The notes under the pieces are model-generated. The model worked only from the letters and a program-made list of their open reading frames with translations, did not search any database and was not told the DNA's origin. A stretch of DNA of 64,000 bases, taken from Methanobacteriota archaeon (lineage in GTDB: Archaea > Thermoplasmatota > Poseidoniia > Poseidoniales > Thalassarchaeaceae). The translations under genes and the position numbers were made by a program. This document shows, in pieces, positions 1 through 8,158 of the stretch; positions within the stretch are counted from its first letter, which is position 1; every line of letters starts with the position of its first letter. The stretch spans positions 138,846 through 202,845 of the forward strand of contig JAERST010000005.1 of NCBI GenBank assembly GCA_016845365.1, in the 5' to 3' direction.

Positions 1-71
1 AAGAGGGTGAAGTGCGCTTTCCACTATCATTCACCCTGAAAGCGCGACGTGTCTGAAACCTCTGTAAGGTC
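1..71. repeat. Interleaved complementary octamers downstream of ribH
   Basis: Two perfect 8-bp complementary pairs are interleaved here: 4-11 pairs with 30-37, and 14-21 pairs with 38-45. The order is A-B-A'-B'. With no spacer between A' and B' a classical H-type pseudoknot is sterically unlikely, so two mutually exclusive hairpins are more plausible. The element lies just past the ribH stop on the minus strand, where a terminator or attenuator could sit. Function is not established. Confidence 0.35.
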
Positions 72-467
72 TTAGTTTTGCATTGCGATAACTGCGCCGA
101 CAGCGGCGCGGGCATGCGGTTCCAAGCGCGGTTCAATGTGCTCGGGCTCGGCGCCTGGACCGATTATTCCGAGCCCAATCGGCTTGTCGTGTTTGATTTG
201 TAAATCGATAATCGCGCGCGTAACAGATTGCCCCATCACCAATCCGTGTTGGGTCTGGCCGCGCTCAATTATTCCCAGAGCGATCGCGCCATCAATTTCT
301 TCGCGCACGAGCATTCGCTCGAGAGCAAGAGGAGCTTCCATCGAGCCGGGGACCCAAACCACTTCGGTCACTTCGGCATTTTTTGAGGCGGCTTCATCGC
401 GAGCCCAATCGAGCATTCGCTCGACCTCAGCCTTGTGGAAGGAGCCACAAACTACAGCGATTCTCAT
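72..467 (-). CDS. ribH: 6,7-dimethyl-8-ribityllumazine synthase
   Basis: This enzyme condenses 5-amino-6-ribitylaminouracil with dihydroxybutanone phosphate to give lumazine, the precursor of riboflavin. The 131-residue product is slightly short for the family but carries its landmarks: an N-terminal strand ending in GSF, the GSMEAPLA segment near residue 41, and ERGQTQH with the expected catalytic His74. It is the last gene of a four-gene minus-strand riboflavin/FAD operon. Its ATG overlaps the stop of the upstream riboflavin synthase by 4 bp (464-467), which suggests translational coupling. The dihydroxybutanone phosphate substrate is made by RibB at the head of the same operon. Assignment is secure from motif and context. 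Confidence 0.93.
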   Translation of the reverse strand: MRIAVVCGSFHKAEVERMLDWARDEAASKNAEVTEVVWVPGSMEAPLALERMLVREEIDGAIALGIIERGQTQHGLVMGQSVTRAIIDLQIKHDKPIGLGIIGPGAEPEHIEPRLEPHARAAVGAVIAMQN

Positions 468-1066
468 CCTTCTACCTCCATCCGTCGAATCGTGTCGACC
501 ACGGCCTGAGTTCGCGAGTCGATTTCGATATTGACCAGATCTCCCACGACCTTCTGGCCGATGGTCGTGACCCTGAGTGTTTCGGGAATAATATGCAAAT
601 TGAACGATTCCTCATCGACCTCGCCAATCGTCAATGACATCCCATCGATTGCGACGAATCCCTTTTCGAGAATATACGGTCGAGCCTCGGCTGGATTCTC
701 GATTCGAAGGTCGATTCCTTGACCGCGCATGACTCGCTCAAGTATTCGCGCGGTCAGCATAACGTGGCCGGACAAAATGTGTCCGCCTAACTCATCCCCC
801 ATGCGCAAGGACCGCTCAACATTCAGCCGACTGCCAGCCTGTGCCGCACCGAGCGTGCTTCGCTCAAGAGTCTCAGGGATTGCATCGAATCGGACCACGG
901 ACCCATTGATTGAAACCACGGTCATGCAGATTCCATCGAGGGCCACGCTGGCCCCGACCTCGAGCCCCTCATCGAAGCCATCGAGGTCGACAACAAAACT
1001 GCGAATCTCACCTTCATTCTCAATCTTCGACACCTCGGCGGTCCCAGCAACGATTCCGGTGAACAT
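464..1066 (-). CDS. ribE: Riboflavin synthase, two-repeat (bacterial/eukaryotic) type
   Basis: It dismutates two lumazine molecules into riboflavin and the ribitylaminouracil precursor. The start at 1066 gives the hallmark MFTGIV N-terminus and has a GGAGG Shine-Dalgarno a few bases upstream; a longer frame from 1108 would add 14 unrelated residues and lacks support. Two lumazine-binding barrels are visible, each with its own conserved segments: GGHILSGHVM in the first half and IDGMSLTIGEV in the second. Many archaea instead use a small RibC related to lumazine synthase, so the two-barrel enzyme suggests acquisition from bacteria. It ends inside ribH by 4 bp and starts 2 bp after ribL stops. 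Confidence 0.93.
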   Translation of the reverse strand: MFTGIVAGTAEVSKIENEGEIRSFVVDLDGFDEGLEVGASVALDGICMTVVSINGSVVRFDAIPETLERSTLGAAQAGSRLNVERSLRMGDELGGHILSGHVMLTARILERVMRGQGIDLRIENPAEARPYILEKGFVAIDGMSLTIGEVDEESFNLHIIPETLRVTTIGQKVVGDLVNIEIDSRTQAVVDTIRRMEVEG

Positions 1067-1068
1067 TC

Positions 1069-1527
1069 TCAGTCCTCCTCGTAAGGACCGCCAGTCTCGC
1101 CCGACCAAAGGTCGATTATTCGGGCGATAATCTTGCGAGTTCCATCCAAATCATCAGCCAACCCCTCAACTCGAACAACATCAACATGGCCCCAACCATT
1201 CGCTTCAAGCCCAGCCTTGATTGAATCGCGCGAGTGTTTCTGATCATAGCCGAGCGCGATAATATCAGGTTTGACGACATCCAAGATGTCGAAAATCGCA
1301 ACGGTCGGCGGATTGCCAACAATCGCCTCGTCGACCGGCTTCAAGCCCTGGACCATGCGCCTACGCAGGTCCTGATTAGTCACAGGTTCGTGCTTTTGTT
1401 TGCGGACCGTATCATCGTGTGCAACGACGACCACGAGTTCGTCCCCGAGAGATTTTGCCTGCTCGACATAGTGGAGGTGACCGGCGTGCAGTAGGTCGAA
1501 AACTCCGACCGCCATGACTCGGACCAT
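1069..1527 (-). CDS. ribL: FAD synthetase, archaeal RibL (cytidylyltransferase fold)
   Basis: It transfers AMP from ATP to FMN to make FAD. The product is a 152-residue Rossmann-like nucleotidyltransferase with the GVFDLLHAGH signature near the N-terminus (HxGH nucleotide-binding motif) and RRRMVQGLKPVDEAIVG, both typical of the archaeal RibL and glycerol-3-phosphate cytidylyltransferase group. I prefer the ATG at 1527 because the family begins right before the first beta strand; the ATG at 1557, 10 bp after the ribB stop, would add ten residues. Placement between ribB and riboflavin synthase supports FAD synthesis rather than lipid or wall precursor synthesis. Confidence 0.88.
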   Translation of the reverse strand: MVRVMAVGVFDLLHAGHLHYVEQAKSLGDELVVVVAHDDTVRKQKHEPVTNQDLRRRMVQGLKPVDEAIVGNPPTVAIFDILDVVKPDIIALGYDQKHSRDSIKAGLEANGWGHVDVVRVEGLADDLDGTRKIIARIIDLWSGETGGPYEED

Positions 1528-1567
1528 CAGTTGCTCGCCCCTGTCAAATCTCGTCAATGCTTCGGTC

Positions 1568-2290
1568 TCACTCGAGCCCCAATTCAGCCAGTAAATCCGC
1601 TCCGGTAATCATCGGAATGCCCCGCTCCCTCGCGTACTCTCGAGCTGCCTCAACGGACAATGCTCCGTCGCCGTCTGGCTGCAACATTTCCGCGCCGATT
1701 GTGGCTGGAACGTGGCCGGCGAGTCGAGCGATGGCCACGGCTAGTTCGGTGTGTCCCTGCCGCGTGGCCAAGCCGCCTGGTGATTCTCGGCAAACTGGGA
1801 TGTGGCCGGGTGTGCGGAACTCTTCTCCGAGGGCTGTGTGGGCAGCCTCGCCGCTGATTCCTTGGGCGAGTGATTCGCCTGCTAATTCTGCGAAGCGGCG
1901 GGTGGTCAGGGATCGGTCGCGGTCGGTGATTCCTGTGTATGTGTCACGGTGGTTGATGGAGAGGGTGAATGCCGACCGCGCATCGTATTGCAAATCGTTT
2001 GTGATGAGGTGGCCGAGGACTGGGTTTTGCTCGACCAATGCGGGGTGAGTGTGGATGTCTTGTAGCCACGGGAGTCCGAATAGCTGTCCGATTTCGTCGC
2101 CGATTGCGAGGAATAGAAGGCCGCCGCAATCCTTGCGCAAGGTGCGCATTACCTCGGGGGTTGCGGCGGTTGCCGGCCAGAGTAAGTCGGTCTCTTTCTC
2201 GCGAAAATCCGAGTCGAAAACCATCACCGGTTGGCCGGCGGCGAAGGCTGCGATTGCCCTCTGGACTTCCGAGACTTCGCCTTCGCCCAT
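1568..2290 (-). CDS. ribB: 3,4-dihydroxy-2-butanone 4-phosphate synthase
   Basis: It converts ribulose 5-phosphate into the four-carbon unit of lumazine plus formate. Landmarks are the acidic metal and substrate motif DSDFREKETDL near the N-terminus, DIHTHPAL, the Thr/Ser-rich loop TGITDRDRSLT, and FRTPGHIPVCRESPGGL with the conserved HxP segment and TRQGHTE. There is no GTP cyclohydrolase II fusion, as expected for an archaeal stand-alone enzyme. The frame opens with GTG at 2308, but ATG 2290 is preferred because a TATA-like element at 2316-2324 lies about 30 bp upstream, predicting an almost leaderless message. It heads the ribB-ribL-ribE-ribH operon. Confidence 0.9.
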   Translation of the reverse strand: MGEGEVSEVQRAIAAFAAGQPVMVFDSDFREKETDLLWPATAATPEVMRTLRKDCGGLLFLAIGDEIGQLFGLPWLQDIHTHPALVEQNPVLGHLITNDLQYDARSAFTLSINHRDTYTGITDRDRSLTTRRFAELAGESLAQGISGEAAHTALGEEFRTPGHIPVCRESPGGLATRQGHTELAVAIARLAGHVPATIGAEMLQPDGDGALSVEAAREYARERGIPMITGADLLAELGLE

Positions 2291-2315
2291 GATGAGCCGA
2301 TGAGGCACAGATACC

Positions 2316-2324
2316 CCTTATTTT
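2316..2324 (-). promoter_or_regulatory. TATA-like box for the rib operon
   Basis: The minus strand reads AAAATAAGG here, about 30 bp upstream of ATG 2290. That spacing fits an archaeal TATA box driving a leaderless or near-leaderless transcript. It directly abuts the large hairpin at 2325-2377. Confidence 0.5.
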
Positions 2325-2377
2325 CGGTCTCGGCTTCTGGCCCCGGCGCCGGCGGCGCCGGTCCATCGCCGAGACCG
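2325..2377. promoter_or_regulatory. Nested perfect inverted repeat between ribB and GHMP kinase
   Basis: An outer perfect 10-bp inverted repeat (2325-2334 with 2368-2377, CGGTCTCGGC) encloses an inner perfect 8-bp GC-only repeat (2343-2350 with 2354-2361). Together they make a 53-bp cruciform-capable element. It sits in the divergent promoter gap immediately upstream of the ribB TATA-like box, so it may be an operator for the rib operon, the kinase gene, or both. It does not match the bacterial FMN riboswitch conserved core as far as I can see. Confidence 0.6.
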
Positions 2378-2460
2378 TATCTACTGCTTCCTGATATTTC
2401 CAGAAGTGACCTTGACCGGTTCTGACGCAGGTTCTAATGCGCCACTGGTCAAGCGTCGTC

Positions 2461-3312
2461 ATGGTTGCGGTCCGGGCTCCATTGCGAGTTGACCTCGCTG
2501 GAGGCTGGACCGACCTCGCCCCATTCACCAGCGATTTCGGCGGCGAGGTGGTAAATTTCACCATCAATAAATTCGTCACCGCCACTCCCGATGGGACCGG
2601 CGGTGTAACATTCAGCTTCGATGTCCCAGCGGGGTCAGGCCTCGGGACCAGCGGTGCGCTAAACGTAGCAAAAATCGCAGCACTGCAAGGTATCGACTCC
2701 ATGGAACTAGACAGCCTCGCAGAAGCCTCCTACCAAGCGGAAACAGCAGCAGGAAACCGCTGCGGTCGCCAAGACCAGTGGGCAGCAGCTCACGGCGGCT
2801 TCAACCGATTACTCTTCATCGCGGACTCGGTTGAACAACTCCCATTCGAGCCCGCCCCCTCAGCCAAAAAATGGCTACACAAACACCTCCTAATCGCCCA
2901 CTCAGGAATCTCCCACAAATCGGGCGACATCCAGAACAGAGTTTGGGCGCGTTACGACGCTGGTGAAGCAGAAGTCATCGAGGGTCTGCAGACCATCCGA
3001 CTCGCCGCCCGGACTATGGCAGATGCCCTCCAACGAGACCAGCGCCAATTGGTCATCGATGCACTCAACGAGGTCTGCCGAGGGGTCGACACAATCGACC
3101 CCTCGATACACGACCCATTCCGCCCAGTAATCGACCCACTTCTGAGCAGTGGCACGGTTATGGCCTGGAAAGCCTTGGGAGCAGGAGCGGGTGGTTGTGC
3201 AGCACTTCTGTGCAATCCGATGGGTTTGGAGAAAGCCCGCGCGGCACTCGAAGAAGCAGGTTGGCAAGTCATCGATTGGCAGTACGAGATGAGCGGCGTC
3301 TCAACAATCTGA
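2461..3312 (+). CDS. GHMP-family sugar kinase (heptose/fucose kinase-like)
   Basis: This is a small-molecule kinase of the GHMP superfamily. The N-terminus VRAPLRVDLAGGWTD is the substrate-binding segment typical of D-glycero-D-manno-heptose 7-phosphate kinase and fucokinase-like enzymes. GSGLGTSGAL near residue 62 is the ATP-binding motif 2 and LGAGAGGCAALL near the C-terminus is motif 3. QDQWAAAHGGFNR matches the family's internal motif. The frame opens at 2437, but ATG 2461 begins just before the conserved strand and is preferred. No other nucleotide-sugar genes lie nearby, so the substrate is uncertain. A role in activating a sugar for surface glycans is inference. Confidence 0.75.
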   Translation: MVAVRAPLRVDLAGGWTDLAPFTSDFGGEVVNFTINKFVTATPDGTGGVTFSFDVPAGSGLGTSGALNVAKIAALQGIDSMELDSLAEASYQAETAAGNRCGRQDQWAAAHGGFNRLLFIADSVEQLPFEPAPSAKKWLHKHLLIAHSGISHKSGDIQNRVWARYDAGEAEVIEGLQTIRLAARTMADALQRDQRQLVIDALNEVCRGVDTIDPSIHDPFRPVIDPLLSSGTVMAWKALGAGAGGCAALLCNPMGLEKARAALEEAGWQVIDWQYEMSGVSTI

Positions 3313-3367
3313 AGCCTAGTCCGCCAAACCCCTCACGAATTACCGATGGAGAACCCTCAAACGGGGT

Positions 3368-6300
3368 ATGAGATTCGTCCTGCCCATGGCAGGACGCCGT
3401 ACCCTCGTTGCAAGTGCATTGATTTTGGTGCTGATTCTGCCGATGGCAGCCTCGACATTATTGGTCGATAAGGGTCGAGGCGGCTACGACGCTGACGGTG
3501 TTTGGCAGGATAGCGTCGAATTATCTCTTCACCACGAGTGGTGGCTTGATTGGAGCCGAGACAAAGATGGAGATTCTATCGACGACCGGCTAGAATGGTT
3601 ATTGGAACAGCCGGTCGAATTCCAAGAGGATTGGTGGCGCAGAGCGCCGACAGGCCATGCTCGAGTCTTCATCGATTATGACCATCAGCCATCGGATGCC
3701 GATGTCGAGGCATTACAGGATCTCGGTGTCATCGTAACCTTCCGAGCAAAGTATCTCGACACCGTCGCTGCATCGATTCCCCTCGAATTGATTTCTGAGG
3801 AAAGTCCACTCTTCGATTTACGTGGTTTAGTGATGCTCGAGGACCTTGGATTGGCTGAACCTCACATGAACGAAGCGAATCCGAATATGGGTGTCAACGA
3901 GGTTTGGGATACCTTCGGATTCGACGGAACCGGAGTCACTGTCGCAGTCCTAGACACTGGAGTTCGCGGCGACCACGAGGGCCTCAACGATATGGACGAC
4001 GACCCCTTTACTTGCGTCGATGACCCTCCAGACCCACTCGACCCTAACCCCGACCCAATTCCTGCTGATTGCGACCCCAAGATCAAGGCCTTCTACGACG
4101 CTGTCTACACAGATTCTGAACAACCGGCCAGCGAGTCATTTGACTCTGGAACCCACGGTACTCACGTGGCCGGTATCGCCGCCGGTAGCGGCGGCGGACA
4201 AACCGCTCCAGATGGCTCCCGATACATCGGAACTGCACCAGGAGCCTGGGTCATCAATATCCTCGCTTGCTGCGAAGGTGATATCGAGGATATCATCGAA
4301 GGCGCTCAGTGGGCAATCGAAAATCAGCAGCGCCACGGCATCGATATCCTCACCTCATCTCTGGGTGAGCAGCAATTCGAAGTCCACTTCGACAATGATG
4401 GTTCGAGTGCTTGGAGCCGGCAGATGGATGCCGTCGCCGACTCGGGAATCATCACCACACTCTCTGCCGGCAACGAACTCGGTGGAATTACCATCGCTGG
4501 ATGCAACACCATCGACAGCCCTGGAGATGCACATCTTCCAGTTACGGTTGCATCGCTGGACAAAGACCTCGGGCTGGCGATTTATTCGAGCCGTGGATAC
4601 ACATCAGACGGCCGAGTCAAGCCAGACATTTCGACCATCGGCTCGAATATCATGGCGCCAGACGCAGCGACAAATGACGGCTACACCAGCAAGTCTGGCA
4701 CCAGCATGGCAACTCCATTGATGGCTGGAATCGCGGCTCTGATGAAAGAAGCAAACCCAGACCTCACCCATTCAGATTTCAAGGATATTCTCGCCGCTCA
4801 CGCAATCGAGCGAGAAATCAGTCTCAGCGACCCAGGAATGAACGATTGCAGCCTTCTTGAGACGCGGCCTGACAATGAATTCGGTTACGGTCAGGCCGAC
4901 CCTATGGCCTTCGTCCAAGCTGCCGGAAGCATCGACCCATCTCTCAACGTCAGCATGGACGTCACGACCATGCAAGAAATTGGCAATCAATCCTACATTA
5001 GCGGTACCGCATCTGGCGCAGCACCAGGTATGGGCCTAGTCGAAGTCAGAGTGGGCGGGGGAGAATGGAAGGGAGCAGCCGACCTCTCGAGAGAGAAGGA
5101 TTGGAGTTCGTGGAATATCAAACTCGATGCCTTCACAGACACTGGGAACTCGACAATCTACGCCCGGCTCGTGGTCTCAGATGATAGCGTCTCGCCGGTC
5201 GATGCTCGGCGCGTCGTACTCCTCGATGGCGCCGGATCAGGGGGCATGGGCCCCGGCGGCGATGTCATCTCATTGGGTGTAACCGTCTTCCTCGTCCCAT
5301 TCCTCATCGCTTGTGCAGCATTGGGAATAACCGCTCGCCGAGAACGCTGGGACAAGCAATTCGGAGTATCAGACGGGCCATCATTGAATTTCAGTGGATC
5401 ATTGTTTTTCAGTGCATTAGGTTCTCGATTTTACACGCAGATTATTCTCGGAGGCCTTCTGAGAAGGATTCCCGGAGCCCTTCGCGATGCCGCTGCTGCG
5501 TGGTCTGATGGAAGCAGCCTGAAAGAGAACCAATTCCGACGCTTCGTCTCACTAAGCGTTCTTTACTTCGCTCAAGGTCTACCTTGGGGATTCGCTTCGG
5601 TCACCTTCGTCGCCTTCATCGTTGACAATGGTGCAACGCCATTAGAGACAGCGACTCTGCTCGGAACAATCGCTCTCCCGTGGACATTCAAGTTCATCTG
5701 GGGACCTATCATCGACTTGTTGCAGATTCCAAAATTCGGCAGTCGAAGACCATGGATTGTCATGGCTCAATTAGGAATGGCGTTGACCATCGGAACACTA
5801 CTTTTCATCCCTGACTTGAATGAAAAATTGGCAATCGTCACCGCCTTGCTCTATCTCCACAACGTCTTCGCATCTCTGCAAGATGTTGCAACCGACGCCC
5901 TCGCTGTCGATGTCTTGCAGCCCGATGAAGTTGGTAAGGCAAATGGATTCATGTTCGCCGCCAAGAGATTCGGTATCATCATCGGCGGCGCACTACTAGG
6001 AAGTCTGGTAGGATTCATCGGAATCAAGGGGGTACTGATGTTCCAACTCCCACTTCTTCTAATCATCATGACCCTACCCCTCTTCTTGCGTGAAAAGCCA
6101 GGAACTCGGTTATTCCCATGGGCGTCAAAGCACGATGGCGAACCAGAGATTGAAGATGAAACCGACGAGGTAGTAGAGGCTGAAATCGTCGCAGACGAGC
6201 TTCCACCGTGGGAGACAGACAATAATTGGAGAGTTGCCCAACTCGTTGGTAGCAATCTGTCCTCGACCAAGGTTTCCGCAGTCGCAGCTCTCGTAATGAC

Positions 6301-7264
6301 CTCTCTGGTCGTTTGGATAATTGGATTCTTCATCTCGATCGTCATTATGCCGATTCCCGAAGTGGCAAATGATACGGTGAACCTAGTTATTGGTAGTCTA
6401 AACGCCGTGGCGGATTTACTCACAAGCGTTGCGAAGTACGGTCTGCTGGCCTTCTGTGTCTTATTGGCAATTACAAGGATTCCTGGAATTGGAGAAATTA
6501 GTTCCTCAATACGCGTTCCCTCGCCATTATTCTTGATGAAGAGTGAATCGCGGGATACGATTGCCTTGACAAGTTACAATCTGACCAAAGCATTCTCATT
6601 GAGGTCGACTTTCCTGCTGATTTTCCTCTGCTTGCTCTCGGAATTGTATTACTTCATCGACCCGATTATCGTTGACATCTTCATCAACCAAGCTGGTTGG
6701 TCACAAGCGGAATACAGCGCTATCATGGGTGGCGTGGTGATTTTCGTTGTCATGGCTGGGCAGTTGCTGGGAGGAACACTCGGCGACAAATTTGGCGTTC
6801 GCGAAATCGGTATGGTCGGCTTTGCTGGGCTATCTCTTGCAACTGCTGGATTCGCGATGCTCGAGCCCTACTGGACCAATACCACGATGATGACTCTGTA
6901 TCTATGTCTGCGAGGATTCACCGTAGGGCTCGCCTTCATCTGTGCAATCTCCCTTGCGATGCGTTTGACGTGGAGCGAGGTTGGAGGAACCCAGTTTACC
7001 TTCTACATGGCGATGTTCAACATCTCTGGAGTTACTGCCTACAAGTTCACTCAAGGAATGATTGAGACCTTCGATTATGCAACTTGTTTGTACATTGGCG
7101 CAGCGGCTACACTGACTACGGTATTCCTGCTGATATTCATCGATCCGTCTGAGACCGAGCGCGTTCTCGAAGAGGGCGGCGAAGAAGAGGAAGATGAGTG
7201 GTGGACCGATGAGGGTGAGTCGATGGAGGGTGCCGACCTTGGCGAGCATGCAGCAATGGCTTGA
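3368..7264 (+). CDS. Secreted subtilisin-like protease fused to AmpG-like MFS permease
   Basis: One uninterrupted 1298-residue frame. Residues about 10-30 form a signal peptide or anchor. Residues 65-75 (DKDGDSIDDRL) resemble a thrombospondin-3 calcium repeat. A peptidase S8 domain follows with Asp196 (VLDTG), His263 (HGTHVAG), oxyanion Asn369 (SAGNE) and Ser446 (GTSMATP), so the triad is complete. A beta-rich segment leads to a membrane helix at about 633-656. From about 718 a second module has MFS features, including FAQGLPWGF, WTFKFIWGPIID and DVATDALAVD, which resemble the AmpG/PAT group that carries muropeptides or acetyl-CoA. About 130 residues with two extra helices are inserted in mid-permease, and the C-terminus is acidic. 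Inferred topology puts the protease outside and tethers it to its own transporter. Confidence 0.82.
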   Translation: MRFVLPMAGRRTLVASALILVLILPMAASTLLVDKGRGGYDADGVWQDSVELSLHHEWWLDWSRDKDGDSIDDRLEWLLEQPVEFQEDWWRRAPTGHARVFIDYDHQPSDADVEALQDLGVIVTFRAKYLDTVAASIPLELISEESPLFDLRGLVMLEDLGLAEPHMNEANPNMGVNEVWDTFGFDGTGVTVAVLDTGVRGDHEGLNDMDDDPFTCVDDPPDPLDPNPDPIPADCDPKIKAFYDAVYTDSEQPASESFDSGTHGTHVAGIAAGSGGGQTAPDGSRYIGTAPGAWVINILACCEGDIEDIIEGAQWAIENQQRHGIDILTSSLGEQQFEVHFDNDGSSAWSRQMDAVADSGIITTLSAGNELGGITIAGCNTIDSPGDAHLPVTVASLDKDLGLAIYSSRGYTSDGRVKPDISTIGSNIMAPDAATNDGYTSKSGTSMATPLMAGIAALMKEANPDLTHSDFKDILAAHAIEREISLSDPGMNDCSLLETRPDNEFGYGQADPMAFVQAAGSIDPSLNVSMDVTTMQEIGNQSYISGTASGAAPGMGLVEVRVGGGEWKGAADLSREKDWSSWNIKLDAFTDTGNSTIYARLVVSDDSVSPVDARRVVLLDGAGSGGMGPGGDVISLGVTVFLVPFLIACAALGITARRERWDKQFGVSDGPSLNFSGSLFFSALGSRFYTQIILGGLLRRIPGALRDAAAAWSDGSSLKENQFRRFVSLSVLYFAQGLPWGFASVTFVAFIVDNGATPLETATLLGTIALPWTFKFIWGPIIDLLQIPKFGSRRPWIVMAQLGMALTIGTLLFIPDLNEKLAIVTALLYLHNVFASLQDVATDALAVDVLQPDEVGKANGFMFAAKRFGIIIGGALLGSLVGFIGIKGVLMFQLPLLLIIMTLPLFLREKPGTRLFPWASKHDGEPEIEDETDEVVEAEIVADELPPWETDNNWRVAQLVGSNLSSTKVSAVAALVMTSLVVWIIGFFISIVIMPIPEVANDTVNLVIGSLNAVADLLTSVAKYGLLAFCVLLAITRIPGIGEISSSIRVPSPLFLMKSESRDTIALTSYNLTKAFSLRSTFLLIFLCLLSELYYFIDPIIVDIFINQAGWSQAEYSAIMGGVVIFVVMAGQLLGGTLGDKFGVREIGMVGFAGLSLATAGFAMLEPYWTNTTMMTLYLCLRGFTVGLAFICAISLAMRLTWSEVGGTQFTFYMAMFNISGVTAYKFTQGMIETFDYATCLYIGAAATLTTVFLLIFIDPSETERVLEEGGEEEEDEWWTDEGESMEGADLGEHAAMA

Positions 7265-7508
7265 GTCGTGTGAGACGGATTTTCTCTTGTTCACGCAAAC
7301 GGTCTGCGGCTACTGCAGTCTGGCCAAGCGTGTGCTCGACTCGAAGGGCTTGTCCTACACCGAGGTCAACTTCGACCACGAGGGCGATCTTCGCTGGGAA
7401 GTGGTCGAGCAGACCGGTCACCGGACGGTGCCGGTCTGTTTCGATATGCGTGGGGACGAGCCGCGCTTTGTCGGTGGCTCGGACCATCTGATGGAATATC
7501 TTGGTTGA
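7248..7508 (+). CDS. Glutaredoxin-like protein
   Basis: A small thioredoxin-fold redox protein of about 86 residues. It has the active-site motif CGYC, a TVPVCF cis-proline segment and the GGSDHLMEYL C-terminal helix (glutathione or thiol-binding GG motif). The start at 7248 gives a compact glutaredoxin and overlaps the end of the protease-permease gene by 17 bp, implying co-transcription and coupled translation; longer starts at 7194 or 7209 would add only residues antisense-like to the acidic tail. It probably reduces disulfides or glutaredoxin-dependent enzymes in the cytoplasm. The physiological thiol is not evident. Confidence 0.85.
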   Translation: MQQWLESCETDFLLFTQTVCGYCSLAKRVLDSKGLSYTEVNFDHEGDLRWEVVEQTGHRTVPVCFDMRGDEPRFVGGSDHLMEYLG

Positions 7509-7555
7509 GCGAAGCGCGGGTCAACGCAATCAGGCATGGGTAAGTGTGGGCTCGC

Positions 7556-8149
7556 TCAGGCAGAATCAGCCATCCTTTGGATGGCAGCTTTTAGTTCATC
7601 GAATTGATTGAGATTGACCATGTGTCCCTTCTGATGTTCGAGGCGAGTAACCGGCCAATCAGCCGCCTCGAAGATCTCCGCTTGTTCAACAGCCAAATCC
7701 ATCGGCACCAAATGGTCGCGCTCACCGTGCATCCACACAACCTCGCGCGCCCGCAAGAATGGCAGAGCAGCGGCCAGCGATTCGGGTCGAACAGATTTGG
7801 TGCCAAGAAGGACGAGCCCGAAGATGCGTTCCTGCACTTCGGTCTCGAGCAGGGCGGAGGCAATCGCCCCGCCCTGAGAAAAACCACCAACGATTAACGG
7901 ACCATCAGGCAATTCACCGATAAGACGCTGAATCGATTGGTCGACCTGCCGCTGAGAATTCTCATCCAACGGCAGGGTCGGGTCTTCAGCCCGCAGCCAC
8001 CAAGCAAAGCCACCACGCGTCGGATGTTCAATCTCAGCCTGCGGGCAAAAGACATCCCAGCCGCTGGGACAAAGCCGCTCAGCCAGCGGCTGCATCTTGC
8101 CAGTAGTACCCGTCATCCCATGTAGCATGACCAGGGTGCCGTGGGCCAT
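7556..8149 (-). CDS. Alpha/beta hydrolase, carboxylesterase/phospholipase-like
   Basis: A compact 197-residue alpha/beta hydrolase. The oxyanion region LVMLHGMTGT opens the protein, the nucleophile elbow is GFSQGGAIAS, the acid is in HGERDHLVP, and the His is in EHQKGHMVN. This matches the short carboxylesterase/phospholipase family (YpfH-like). It starts 9 bp after the lipoprotein gene stops and is probably co-transcribed with it. No signal peptide is seen, so it should act in the cytoplasm. The substrate cannot be told from sequence. Its stop and the glutaredoxin stop share a TGAGCGA sequence in opposite orientation, which makes a 7-bp inverted repeat (7506-7512 and 7552-7558) at this convergent junction. 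Confidence 0.82.
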   Translation of the reverse strand: MAHGTLVMLHGMTGTTGKMQPLAERLCPSGWDVFCPQAEIEHPTRGGFAWWLRAEDPTLPLDENSQRQVDQSIQRLIGELPDGPLIVGGFSQGGAIASALLETEVQERIFGLVLLGTKSVRPESLAAALPFLRAREVVWMHGERDHLVPMDLAVEQAEIFEAADWPVTRLEHQKGHMVNLNQFDELKAAIQRMADSA

Positions 8150-8158
8150 TTTTGCGCC

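Noticed and set aside
4-45. H-type RNA pseudoknot from the interleaved octamers
   Set aside because: With no bases between the two 3' arms, a loop cannot span an 8-bp stem, so both stems cannot form together in the classical way.
1944-2702. A 252-residue minus-strand frame across ribB and the GHMP kinase start
   Set aside because: It spans two real genes in the wrong frame and the large hairpin, and its Arg/Pro-rich sequence resembles no protein.
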